The notes under the pieces were generated by a model. That model saw only the letters and a program-made list of their open reading frames with translations. It was not told where the DNA came from and searched no databases. Source: DATLAN01 sp035527455 (lineage in GTDB: Bacteria > Planctomycetota > Planctomycetia > Pirellulales > Thermoguttaceae). From it: a DNA stretch of 22,123 bases. Of this stretch, positions 14,897 to 22,123 are shown one piece after another; within the stretch, counting starts at the first letter, position 1; the number at the start of each line of letters is the position of its first letter. The DNA lies in contig DATLAN010000185.1 of the NCBI GenBank assembly GCA_035527455.1, forward strand, positions 1 through 22,123, in the 5' to 3' direction. A program made the position numbers and the translations under genes.

Positions 14897-16435
14897 TTAC
14901 TCCTTCTTCATTCCCGACGCCCCGTCAAATACCGACAGGTCCCAGTTGTCCCGCCACCGGACTTCCATCTCGCCGTTGCCCTTGAGCGTCACCGGCAGCC
15001 AGACGGTGCGCGTGTGCGGCATCGTATTGGCGTTGCGGAGGCTGTCGCCGATCCAGATGAAGGCGCCCGGCTTGCCCGCTACGGGAACGACGGCCGTCGT
15101 CTGCGTCTGAAAGGTCTGCTCGCTGTGCGGCCCTTGCGCGATCTTCCCCTTGGGCTCCCACGGGCCCCAGATATTCTTCGCCGTGTGATAGAAGTTCTCG
15201 TTCGGAATCAGCCCGCTCAGTTCCGAATGCAGGAGGTAATAGACGCCGTCGTGCTTGAAGATGGCCGCGGCTTCACCTCCCGTGCCCAACACCTCGGCCT
15301 TCTCCACGTGGAGACAATCAGGGCTGAGCTTGTACAGGCAGTCGGCCACGTTCCACGCGCTCGTCGGATGTCGAGGGTCTTGACCAGGACGTTTGCCCGC
15401 GATCAGGTACTGCGAGCCGTCGTCGTCGGTGAAGACCGCGTTGTCGCTGCCCTGCACCGGTTTGCCGTCGTACTCCAGAAGGCCGTGCCATTTATAAGGC
15501 CCCTCCGGTTGGTCGGCGACCGCGACGCCCTGAAAGTTGGGGCGTAACGTTTCTCCGGGCACGATGAACCAGGGGCAGACCAAATGGAAAAAGAGGACAA
15601 ACTTGCCGGTCCCTCGAGCACGCAGCAGTTTCGGGCGTCCGGCGCCGTTTATGTCGATGCTCAACGGATGTCCGGGCTCGTTGACGGGAGTGCAGGAGGT
15701 GCTGCGGTATTTCCAGTTCATCAGATCCGGCGAGGAGTACACGGCTATCCCGGCGTTTCGGCACCAGTCCGCCTGCAACCCCTCCAGGTGTCGTCCGGTG
15801 GTCGGCCAGACGCCGCCCGCCATGTAGTACTTCCCGTCGTGAAAGAGGATGTTGCCCATGTGGCATTGGACCGACTCGCCTCGGTCGTCCAGCCACAGCG
15901 GAGCGTTCGGATCGAACCGCGTGCGCTGCGCCGACGTGAAGCGATCGGGATGCTGCCCCGGCATGTACTCGACGCGCGACCAATGGATGGCCGTTCCGGT
16001 CGACTCGGGTCGTTTGGTCGCGCGAGCGAGAACGCCCAGCAGATGTCTGCCGTCGGCGAGTCCGTTCGCGGAGAAGAGCTCGACGTCCCGGGCTTCCTTC
16101 TCGCTGTACCAGTCGACGCTCTTGCGGAAAATGCCGTCGATGTAGACGTCCGCGATTCCATAGGCCGGACCGGTGTTGCCGATCAGTTTTACGCTGGTTC
16201 CCGGAACCGGGCACCACATGGCTCCGCACCACTTGCCTTCGCGAACACCGTCGACGGCCGTGATCTGCGGCGTCGCAAGCGACGCTTTCTCGGCGCACAC
16301 GTCGCCACACTTCGGGCACTTGATGTTCGTCAGCGTCACCACGGTTACCGCTTTGCGTTCAGACGCGACATCCCCGGCAGATACGACACTCGCCGTGGCG
16401 AGCAGCAGAGCGGTGAGAAGTGCGATATGTGTCAT
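14897..16435 (-). CDS. secreted GH43-like five-bladed propeller glycosidase, 512 aa
   Basis: I prefer ATG 16433-16435 (GGAG upstream at 10 nt; MTHIALLTALLLATASVVSA signal peptide). ATG 16454-16456, 7 codons earlier with GAGAAGG at 6 nt inside a repeat, is the alternative. The mature N-terminus has an unusual CPKCGDVC (about 42-49) and a further CGAMWC. A beta domain follows with VYIDGIFRKSVDWY and GLADGRHLLGVLA. The propeller then shows CHMGNILFHDGKYYMAGG (~195), DNAVFTDDDGSQYLIAG (~337), GTGGEAAAIFKHDGVYYLLHS with Glu ~388 as candidate general acid, and TQTTAVVPV. This matches the GH43 subgroup of exo-beta-1,3-galactanase-like enzymes, several of which lack the usual catalytic base. It presumably trims galactan or arabinogalactan-type side chains outside the cytoplasm. 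It lies between giant proteins A and B. Confidence 0.8.
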   Translation of the reverse strand: MTHIALLTALLLATASVVSAGDVASERKAVTVVTLTNIKCPKCGDVCAEKASLATPQITAVDGVREGKWCGAMWCPVPGTSVKLIGNTGPAYGIADVYIDGIFRKSVDWYSEKEARDVELFSANGLADGRHLLGVLARATKRPESTGTAIHWSRVEYMPGQHPDRFTSAQRTRFDPNAPLWLDDRGESVQCHMGNILFHDGKYYMAGGVWPTTGRHLEGLQADWCRNAGIAVYSSPDLMNWKYRSTSCTPVNEPGHPLSIDINGAGRPKLLRARGTGKFVLFFHLVCPWFIVPGETLRPNFQGVAVADQPEGPYKWHGLLEYDGKPVQGSDNAVFTDDDGSQYLIAGKRPGQDPRHPTSAWNVADCLYKLSPDCLHVEKAEVLGTGGEAAAIFKHDGVYYLLHSELSGLIPNENFYHTAKNIWGPWEPKGKIAQGPHSEQTFQTQTTAVVPVAGKPGAFIWIGDSLRNANTMPHTRTVWLPVTLKGNGEMEVRWRDNWDLSVFDGASGMKKE

Positions 16436-16462
16436 AAGTAGATTTCTCCGTGTCATCAGATG

Positions 16463-16516
16463 CCTTCTCCCCGGTGGGGAGAAGGTGCCCTCGTTTTCCC
16501 CCTCTTCAAGAGGGGG
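16463..16516. repeat. two strong palindromes (REP/MITE-like intergenic repeat)
   Basis: CCTTCTCCCC (16463-16472) pairs perfectly with GGGGAGAAGG (16476-16485) across GGT. CCCCCTCTT (16498-16506) pairs with AAGAGGGGG (16508-16516) around a single C. Both lie just before the GH43 start. Such GC-rich hairpins of the CTCCCC...GGGGAG type are usually dispersed non-coding repeats; they could also affect mRNA stability or translation of the GH43 gene. Confidence 0.7.
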
Positions 16517-16584
16517 AGTAACGTCAAGAGGTTCGGCCTCGTCTGCACCCTGCGGCGAAGAGGGCGGCCGCGAAGGAATGCAGA

Positions 16585-16644
16585 AAAAGGTTCCTGACCC
16601 CTTTATCTGCGCGCCTGTCAAGGGAAAAGGTTCCTGACCCCTTT
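16585..16644. repeat. two copies of a 20-bp motif, 40 bp apart
   Basis: AAAAGGTTCCTGACCCCTTT occurs at 16585-16604 and 16625-16644, separated by 20 bp. I recall this motif from the ends of transposase-associated repeats in environmental bacterial genomes. Its doubled presence here marks inserted non-coding DNA rather than part of a protein, although the minus-strand frame happens to stay open across it. Confidence 0.7.
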
Positions 16645-16649
16645 GCCCC

Positions 16650-16765
16650 TCACTCGGAATGGCGCTAGCCACCGGTGTCGTCTTGTCCGCTCCGCTTGCT
16701 TCGATGCCAAGAGAAATACCTGCAGTTATCATAAACGCCCGCAGTATTGTCAGTCGCGATTGCAT
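16650..16765 (-). pseudogene. orphan signal-peptide start cut off by repeats
   Basis: ATG 16763-16765 opens MQSRLTILRAFMITAGISLG, then IEASGADKTTPVASAIPSE, a good secretion signal. The repeat motif then begins at about 16645. The frame stays open through the repeats into the GH43 gene, so a 623-aa fusion with two signal peptides is formally possible. The ribosome binding site is weak (AAAGG). More likely this is the beginning of a gene whose body was replaced when the repeat and GH43 segment arrived. Confidence 0.45.
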
Positions 16766-16904
16766 GTTACACAACCTTTCATGGTTTCGCTTTGCTGTCA
16801 TTTCCGGACCCCTGAGCCTGTTGCACGGACCTCTCATCCGACCGCCGATTCACAGCGAACCAAGCATGCAGCCGGATAAGGCTCGAAGCACTACTTCTTT
16901 GATA

Positions 16905-16910
16905 CCTCCT
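16905..16910 (-). promoter_or_regulatory. orphan Shine-Dalgarno site after protein A
   Basis: A perfect AGGAGG on the minus strand lies about 20 nt after the stop of protein A, but no start codon follows at a usable distance (TATCAAAGAAGTAGTGC). It lies at the end of the repeated leader that at 14809-14830 serves protein B, so it looks like a duplicated leader that lost its gene. Confidence 0.55.
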
Positions 16911-16927
16911 GTGTGACGGCATCTTCA
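16906..16927. repeat. 22-bp direct repeat, copy 2 (immediately after protein A)
   Basis: CTCCTGTGTGACGGC followed by ATCTTCA; one mismatch (G for A) to 14809-14830. It begins 1 nt beyond the stop codon of protein A on the minus strand. Confidence 0.75.
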
Positions 16928-16928
16928 T

Positions 16929-19900
16929 TCATTCGAACACCAACTCGCCCCAGTTGGACGGATACAGCCACGCCTCCAGCGGTTCGTCGCTGACCAGATT
17001 CGTGTCTTTGTTCATCCAGTAGGTCCGTGCTGTGGTGCGCAGCCCCTGGTTGTCCGAGGAGAGGAATCCCGCGTCGCCGCGCAACGTCGCGCCTGTGGCC
17101 GGCTTGCCTCCGAACGCCTGCCACGGAATGGCCGCTTCGACGACATAGCCTGCATCCTCCGGCGTTGCGAAGATCCTGGCGTTCTTCATCACCTCGACCC
17201 TGGCAAAGGTCTTCGAACCCACCGGGGACGTGTACGTCTTGCCCGCATTGGCCGGTGCGCCCTTCGCCACCGGGGCCATCAGCACCGCGACCGGCTTGCC
17301 GTCAACCTGGCCGATGACGATTCGTACGTCGCCTTCCACCGGCTGCGCACGCGCCGCGGCTGTGGGATTCATCCCGAGCTGGATGTCCACCGCGTCGCCG
17401 GTCTTGAAAAGCCGGCCGAAATCCTTTCCCTCGTTGCGCCACGGCGAGGCGTCCTTGACCGCGAATCGGGCGTAAAGGTTGTTGTCGTCGTATGCCAACT
17501 GCGCCACGGCGCTGTCGGGGAGGCCTTCGCGGGAGATGGTCAGGCTTGCCGCGTCCTTCCACGCCTCCGGATTGCCGTCGAGCGTCGGGGCGCGAAGCGC
17601 TTTCTTGACGACATATCGGGTGACCTTTTCGCTCTTGGCCGCTTCCGCCCGCCTCGCGTTGTCGGCCGCCGCCCCGGCGATCACCGCGGCATCGAGGGCG
17701 ATCGTGCCGCCGTCAAAGCGGCGGATCGTCTCTAAACCGGTGACTTCAAGGACCATGGCGCCTTCACGCGGCATGCCGGTAACGGTGCGAATCCTGCCGT
17801 CCGCCTGCTTGCCGAACCAGCCGTTGAACGGCTCGTCCTTGTTGGTGTACCACTTCACCGACTTGCCGATCAGGGCCTCTTCGGTGGGCGGCAGCATACC
17901 GCCAGGCAGGCGGACATCCTCGAACAACGCGCTGATACACAGGCCGTCCGTAGTCATCAGAAAGTCCTGGCCGAGATTGCCGCGCAACATGAAGACGTTG
18001 CCGACCGTCGTGTTGACGTTCGCCACGCCGCAGATCTTCAGCGGTCCGATCAACATGCCGGGCTTGGGCATGGTGGCCCGATGCGAACCATGCACGCCGG
18101 GAAACGGGTTCGGGTAGGACCATTCGATCCGGCCGTTCTTGAGATCGATGCCGAGCAACTTCGTGGGACCGGCGTACCCTTTGAAACTGAGGCAGAGCAG
18201 CTGATCTTCCCCCGGTACCGGAACCAGGTCGCCATAATCGCTGACCCCCACCTCGCGCATGCCCTCCAGCCCGTACCGCGGCGCGCCGTCGGCGTCGAAA
18301 CCCACCGGTTTATATGCGACGATGCCGTTGGCGTAGATCGTCAGCGTGTTGGCGTCGATCCGTCCGCCCCATCCGCTGTTGGTTGGCAGGCGTTTATCCG
18401 TCAGTTCGCATTCGCTTCGCTGCACCTTGCCGTCGCCGTTGGCGTCGTTCCAGAACACCGACTGCTTGGCTTCTGCTGCCGTAAATACGCCCGCCGGCAG
18501 ACCCGCCACCGGGCCGATGGCGGCCACCGGCAGCCACGTCCCGCGCCGCTCCATGAAGACCACTGCGGGACCATCGTTGTAGGGATGCGTGAAAAGGTAC
18601 TCGCCCGACTTCCCGCCGGCCGACGACGTAAACCGTTGCGGCTGGGCGTGCGAGCCGGTGGAGATTTCGAACGATTCGCCCGAGGCGGTGTCCGGCAGCC
18701 ACAGGATTTGCGAGACGTTCCAGGTTCGCGTCTTCTTATCCAGCTTCATCTCGATCGGCCCGCAATACGCCAGCGTCGGATCCTGCTCGTGCAGATAGCA
18801 TCCTGTTCCCATATAGTTGGTGTTGCCGATGTAGTCTCGCACCAGTTTACCGTCTCTACCCCACACCGACACCCGGCGCGGGTAATCCCAACTCTCGACC
18901 ACCCACACCTGCCCCGTGCCGTCCACGGCCACGGAACTCATGTGGGTCATGGCCTGTGCGTCGAAGGCCCCGCGCATGGGGCGACCGCCTTTGCGGCCGC
19001 AGGTGTACATGAGCTTGCCATCAGGAGAGTACGCCTTGACCTGGTTGTCCTTGCCTGCGTCAATCGCCACCAGATTGCCGTCGAGATCCACCGCCAGCGC
19101 CGCCGGCTTCTCCAAACCCGGTGTTGGCACGGGCGTGCTGGCTCCTGTTTCCGGGTTGATTCTGCAAATCCGGCCTTCGGAGATGCCATACAAGTCTCCC
19201 TTCCGCGAGAATGCGAGACCTGTGATCGCCGGTGTTACATGGACTTTCAGAACCGCGGCCGTCTCCGCGTCAAGGATCGCCAGCCGCCCGTCCGGAGCCT
19301 GCTGGGGCGCCTTGCAGGCCACCGCAACGCGGGTGGCATTGGCCGCGAGCGCCGTGGCCTCGACTTTGCTTCCCACGAAATCGCTCACCGGCAACTCGAA
19401 CGGCAACGTCTGGCCATCGCGTACAAAGGGACGATAAGCGCCATCGGTTCGCGCATATCGGCACAAGCGCGAGTCCGCGAGCACGGTATAGACGTAGCGG
19501 TCGTTCCCTGCCAAGTGTACGGCGCCCCGCTTCTCGCCCCAGCTCTTGCGACCATCGGCGCCGAGGCCGATCGTGCCGCTGCCGCCCTCCGCGCTCGGGA
19601 AGGAAACGGCCATCCCGTCACCGGCGGCGGCCACGGCAATTGGCGCGGTATGGTCCGCACCCCAGCCGCCGCGGCCGTCCCCGGTCGCCCATGGCGGTGT
19701 CCCGGGATTGTAGAAACACATCTCGTAGAGCGCATCGAGCCCGTCATGCGCCAGGCCGCGAACTTTGTAGGCCCCCGGCTTGACCTGGGCGCCGGCGTCA
19801 TCCAGGCAATCCCACTTGACCTCCACGCTCCGGGTCGCGCCCTCCTCCTTCGTCGCGTAATCGCGCGGATCCAGGTCGCCCGCCAGATTGCGCACGCGGT

Positions 19901-20834
19901 GGCCTTGGTCGTCGTCGATGGCGATGGTGAATCGCTTGGCGGTTACGGGCACGGTGACGCGCACCGGAACCGTGCCCTCGATGCGGGCGCTCTGCGCCGC
20001 GGCGATCCCATACTGGCGAACCGGGACGTTTCCCTTCTCGACCAGCCTGGCCTCGCCCCAGGCGTCCTTGGTGGTCCAGTAGAACATGCGGTCCGTCCGC
20101 CCCTTGGCCATGTTGTCCGCGATGCGGTGCGTAGGCGGCGCTTTGCCGCCCGTGACGTCGCCCCAGAGGAATTCGCAGCCCAGGCGGATGGCAAGGCCGG
20201 GCTTGATCTCGGGCACGGCTTTGAACAGGAGGTTCCACGGCAGGCGGATTTCCTGCACGAATCCCTTGCCGTCTGGGTCGGCCTTGTAGGCCATTTCCGC
20301 ACCCTTTCCGAGGGAGGTGGACCCGGGATTCGCGATCAGGGTCTGCCCGCCGACTCCTCCCCTCGAATCGTTGGGATTGTTCCAGTAGGCGAGATCGAGC
20401 GCCGATTGCTTTCTGACCGTGTAGTACCAGGTGGTCACCCAGAGGGTGCGATCGCCCGCCTCCACGCGCATCTGCCACGAATCCGACTTCCATCCGTCGT
20501 TGGCGTTGATGGCCGGATCGACCAAACTGAACATCGGCGTCGGATCCTTCCACTTCGCCGCGAGGTAGAGATTCTCCGCGTCCCACATCGCCGCGACCTC
20601 GGCCGAGTAGCGCTCGCGCACGGCCGCGTCGGCGAACATCCACACGCGCCCGGACCAGTCCCAGTCCTTGAGGTTGCCGTCGATGACGACTTTTCCCGGA
20701 ACCGGGAGGACGAGGATGCCCTCGTTCTGACTCATCTGGCCGATCATGTTTTCCGCCTGTGCCAGCGGCATCATGCACTTCGCTATCAGCACAGCCATGC
20801 CGGCAATGCGGCCAACAGACAGTCCGTCACACAT
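16929..20834 (-). CDS. giant secreted protein A: two CBM9-like modules around FlgD-Ig and beta-propeller, 1301 aa
   Basis: First gene of the leftward cluster. ATG 20832-20834 follows GGGGG at 7 nt; the frame is open further upstream but leads into the promoter region. Signal peptide MCDGLSVGRIAGMAVLIAKC, cleaved near AQA|ENM. Residues ~28-255 are a CBM9/DOMON-like module (VVIDGNLKDWDWSGRVW, CEFLWGDVTGGKAPP). About 265-350 is FlgD-Ig-like (VEVKWDCLDDAGAQVKPGAY). About 350-1050 is a beta-propeller (GLEKPAALAVDLDGNLVAID; HMSSVAVDGTGQVWVVESWD) with an EF-hand-like loop DANGDGKVQRSE near 800. About 1080-1301 is a second CBM9-like module (APTLDGNPEAWKDAASL ... GYVVEAAIPWQAFGG). No catalytic residues are recognised. 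It probably binds glycan at the surface or in the periplasm, in partnership with B; a lyase-type propeller activity is an alternative. A 200-nt leader precedes it. Confidence 0.8.
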   Translation of the reverse strand: MCDGLSVGRIAGMAVLIAKCMMPLAQAENMIGQMSQNEGILVLPVPGKVVIDGNLKDWDWSGRVWMFADAAVRERYSAEVAAMWDAENLYLAAKWKDPTPMFSLVDPAINANDGWKSDSWQMRVEAGDRTLWVTTWYYTVRKQSALDLAYWNNPNDSRGGVGGQTLIANPGSTSLGKGAEMAYKADPDGKGFVQEIRLPWNLLFKAVPEIKPGLAIRLGCEFLWGDVTGGKAPPTHRIADNMAKGRTDRMFYWTTKDAWGEARLVEKGNVPVRQYGIAAAQSARIEGTVPVRVTVPVTAKRFTIAIDDDQGHRVRNLAGDLDPRDYATKEEGATRSVEVKWDCLDDAGAQVKPGAYKVRGLAHDGLDALYEMCFYNPGTPPWATGDGRGGWGADHTAPIAVAAAGDGMAVSFPSAEGGSGTIGLGADGRKSWGEKRGAVHLAGNDRYVYTVLADSRLCRYARTDGAYRPFVRDGQTLPFELPVSDFVGSKVEATALAANATRVAVACKAPQQAPDGRLAILDAETAAVLKVHVTPAITGLAFSRKGDLYGISEGRICRINPETGASTPVPTPGLEKPAALAVDLDGNLVAIDAGKDNQVKAYSPDGKLMYTCGRKGGRPMRGAFDAQAMTHMSSVAVDGTGQVWVVESWDYPRRVSVWGRDGKLVRDYIGNTNYMGTGCYLHEQDPTLAYCGPIEMKLDKKTRTWNVSQILWLPDTASGESFEISTGSHAQPQRFTSSAGGKSGEYLFTHPYNDGPAVVFMERRGTWLPVAAIGPVAGLPAGVFTAAEAKQSVFWNDANGDGKVQRSECELTDKRLPTNSGWGGRIDANTLTIYANGIVAYKPVGFDADGAPRYGLEGMREVGVSDYGDLVPVPGEDQLLCLSFKGYAGPTKLLGIDLKNGRIEWSYPNPFPGVHGSHRATMPKPGMLIGPLKICGVANVNTTVGNVFMLRGNLGQDFLMTTDGLCISALFEDVRLPGGMLPPTEEALIGKSVKWYTNKDEPFNGWFGKQADGRIRTVTGMPREGAMVLEVTGLETIRRFDGGTIALDAAVIAGAAADNARRAEAAKSEKVTRYVVKKALRAPTLDGNPEAWKDAASLTISREGLPDSAVAQLAYDDNNLYARFAVKDASPWRNEGKDFGRLFKTGDAVDIQLGMNPTAAARAQPVEGDVRIVIGQVDGKPVAVLMAPVAKGAPANAGKTYTSPVGSKTFARVEVMKNARIFATPEDAGYVVEAAIPWQAFGGKPATGATLRGDAGFLSSDNQGLRTTARTYWMNKDTNLVSDEPLEAWLYPSNWGELVFE

Positions 20835-20973
20835 AAGGTAGCCCCCATGTTCCCTCGCCAAGTCTGCAAAAATGCGCACCCGCCGCCACACCTTGTGGTG
20901 GCAGTAAACTCTTGCTGTACAATGACTTACGCTCGCACTGCTGCTCTCGTGACAGATTTCACCCGATTTCTGC

Positions 20974-21002
20974 TTGACATGCGGCACAAATCGTGCTATA
21001 AT
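20974..21002 (+). promoter_or_regulatory. consensus sigma70 promoter of the regulator
   Basis: TTGACA (20974-20979) and TATAAT (20997-21002) with a 17-bp spacer, a full consensus match. Predicted start near 21009, about 72 nt before the regulator ATG. Confidence 0.85.
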
Positions 21003-21013
21003 CAAGTTAGGGT

Positions 21014-21023
21014 TAGACGTCTA
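21014..21023. promoter_or_regulatory. candidate operator palindrome
   Basis: TAGACGTCTA is a perfect 10-bp palindrome lying between the start sites of the two facing promoters: about +6 to +15 for the regulator and about +11 to +20 for the operon. That is a typical roadblock position. That the adjacent GntR/LacI-like protein binds it is inference. Confidence 0.6.
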
Positions 21024-21039
21024 CTTAACCACGCTCCTA

Positions 21040-21067
21040 ATTATACCGTCGTCACTGCTTGTGTCAA
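21040..21067 (-). promoter_or_regulatory. sigma70 promoter of the leftward operon
   Basis: On the minus strand TTGACA (21062-21067) and TATAAT (21040-21045) are separated by 16 bp. Predicted start near 21033, giving a ~200-nt leader to protein A. Both hexamers are perfect, so the operon should be strongly expressed unless repressed. Confidence 0.8.
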
Positions 21068-21080
21068 GAGGAATTCCGGA

Positions 21081-22123
21081 ATGGCACAATTGGTTCGCAC
21101 TGTGGAGTATCACTCGTCCCGGCAACGGGAGATCGTGGAGGCCGTCAGGGAGCGCATCGTCTCAGGCGAGTTGGCACCGGGAAGCCGCGTGCCATCGGTC
21201 AACGAGCTCGCCACCGCCCACAAATCGAGTACCAAGACTGCCCTCGGCGCTCTGGGATACCTTCGACAGCGAGGCTTCATCACTTGCCAGCGCGGCTCGG
21301 GCAGCTTCGTCTCCGGCACCCCTCCCAACCTCACCCACTTCGGCATCGTTTTTCTGTCGAGCCCTGAGCCCGACGGCTGGTGGTCGCACTTCCTCGTCGC
21401 CTGGAAGCGTGAGGCGGAGCGGTTCGCGGCGCCAGACGGCGACGGCGGCCGGCGAGGCCTGCGCATTTCCTTCTACTACCTCAATGAGGGCGCCCCGGCC
21501 GTGCAGAAACTGCAGTCCGACGTGGAGGCTGACCTCCTCGCCGGGCTGATATCCCCTGCCTTCCCCGATGCACTCAGCGGGACGCCGATACTCGCCGATC
21601 GCAGGATGCCAAAGGTGGTTTGCTCGCACATTCCCATGGAGGGTTTCACGATCCTGGATCTCGATAATGATGGTTTGCGTGAGAAGGCGTTCCGGTATCT
21701 GGTGAGCCGAGGCCGGCGTCGCGTCGCCATCCTTGTCCCCACCTTTCACAACCGCGGCGAACTGCCGACGGACCCGCTGATCCGCCTTGCCTCTAGCTGC
21801 GGCCTGACCACCCATGGGTACTGGATACAAGGCATCGACATCGGATCGCCCGAATGGGCTGCGAACTGGACCGAATTCCTCTGCCGGCCTGGTTCGGAGC
21901 GGCCTGATGCCCTCTTCATCACGAATGACAACCTTGTACCGGCGGCTACACAGGGCTTGCTGAACGCCGGAGTGCGCGTGCCCGACGACATCGACGTCGT
22001 CGCGCACTGCAATTTCCCCTATCCCACCGCGAGCGCCGTTCCGGCCAAGCGCGTGGGGTTTGACATGCGCCGGATCCTTCGCAACGGCATCGACCTGATC
22101 GAACGGCAACGGCGCGGCGAAGA
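21081..22123 (+). CDS. GntR-headed LacI-like transcriptional regulator, partial (runs off right edge)
   Basis: ATG 21081-21083 follows AGAGGA at about 8 nt. The frame is open to the window end (347 codons), so most of the protein is visible. Residues ~12-80 are a GntR winged helix: EIVEAVRERIVSGELAPGSR, then VPSVNELATAHKSSTKTALG, then LRQRGFITCQRGSGSFVSG. From ~88 on, the sequence follows the periplasmic-binding-protein fold of LacI/AraR-type sensors (HFGIVFLSS; SRGRRRVAILVP; RPDALFITNDNLVPAATQGLL; VRVPDDIDVVAHCN). This is the AraR-like domain order, GntR DNA-binding plus sugar-sensing domain. Divergent orientation and the palindrome between promoters suggest it represses both itself and the glycan operon until an inducing sugar binds. 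The inducer is not readable from sequence. No signal peptide or membrane segment. Confidence 0.88.
   Translation, partial: MAQLVRTVEYHSSRQREIVEAVRERIVSGELAPGSRVPSVNELATAHKSSTKTALGALGYLRQRGFITCQRGSGSFVSGTPPNLTHFGIVFLSSPEPDGWWSHFLVAWKREAERFAAPDGDGGRRGLRISFYYLNEGAPAVQKLQSDVEADLLAGLISPAFPDALSGTPILADRRMPKVVCSHIPMEGFTILDLDNDGLREKAFRYLVSRGRRRVAILVPTFHNRGELPTDPLIRLASSCGLTTHGYWIQGIDIGSPEWAANWTEFLCRPGSERPDALFITNDNLVPAATQGLLNAGVRVPDDIDVVAHCNFPYPTASAVPAKRVGFDMRRILRNGIDLIERQRRGE

Larger units (their letters stand above)
16436..16928. other. repeat-rich gap between protein A and the GH43 gene
   Basis: 493 bases without an intact gene. From left to right it holds the two palindromes (16463-16516), the paired 20-bp motifs (16585-16644), the orphan signal-peptide start (16650-16765), a stretch without recognisable content, an orphan Shine-Dalgarno site (16905-16910) and the second direct repeat (16906-16927). 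No terminator with a T-run is seen, so transcription from A may continue through it. Confidence 0.6.
20835..21080. promoter_or_regulatory. shared control region between operon and regulator
   Basis: This 246-bp region carries the two opposed promoters, a central palindrome and the 200-nt leader of the operon. Within the leader a small hairpin (CCACA, CCT, TGTGG) lies near 20886-20898. The rest is unremarkable. Confidence 0.7.

Noticed and set aside
16585..16644. CRISPR-like repeats
   Set aside because: Only two copies with a single 20-bp spacer, no cas genes nearby; better explained as a dispersed repeat.

Overview
The window suggests a GC-rich, Gram-negative environmental bacterium, most likely in or near the PVC group (Lentisphaerota, Kiritimatiellota or Planctomycetota). 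This is inferred from gene content: a chain of large secreted CBM9-like/beta-propeller proteins, SGNH hydrolases, glycosidases and a URO-D family protein, controlled by a GntR-headed, LacI-like sugar regulator. Strong Shine-Dalgarno sites and near-consensus sigma70 promoters are present. I see no tRNA, rRNA, CRISPR array or intact transposase.

Left part (1-3277): two translationally coupled unknown genes on the minus strand, the second running off the window (1-927, 902-2017). Then comes a plus-strand gene for a small membrane-anchored coiled-coil protein with its own consensus promoter (2437-2465; 2522-3061). Last is a short N-terminal remnant of what looks like a type III restriction-modification methylase (3110-3277). 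This looks like a defence or accessory island that has been cut.

Scar (about 3200-5042): the plus-strand methylase remnant collides with the truncated, frameshifted N-terminus of a minus-strand GH127-like gene. Upstream of that lie a 44-codon signal-peptide-only ORF, a 264-aa CBM9-like protein and a decayed C-terminal fragment. The last two are partial copies of the two giant proteins of the main operon, so this stretch looks like the fossil of a second, related locus.

Main cluster (20834 down to 5043, all minus strand): giant protein A (1301 aa), a GH43-like enzyme (512 aa), giant protein B (1491 aa), an alpha-galactosidase-like TIM-barrel glycosidase (690 aa), a small cytoplasmic SGNH hydrolase (196 aa), a URO-D family protein (367 aa) and a secreted SGNH esterase (412 aa). 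A plausible division of labour is that the secreted A, B, GH43 and SGNH esterase bind, deacylate and trim a plant or algal glycan outside the cytoplasm. The cytoplasmic glycosidase and SGNH hydrolase would then finish the imported oligosaccharide. The URO-D member's role is unknown. No transporter lies in the window.

Control (20835-21080) and regulator (21081-end): the regulator is transcribed rightward and the cluster leftward. Their two promoters face each other, with start sites only about 24 bp apart, and a perfect 10-bp palindrome lies between them. One bound repressor could therefore shut both.

The most unusual signals are the face-to-face promoters with a shared palindrome, the paired giant propeller/CBM9 proteins with a recent ~600-bp internal tandem duplication and an orphan copy elsewhere, the 22-bp direct repeats flanking the GH43 segment, and the chimeric junction near 3200-3270.
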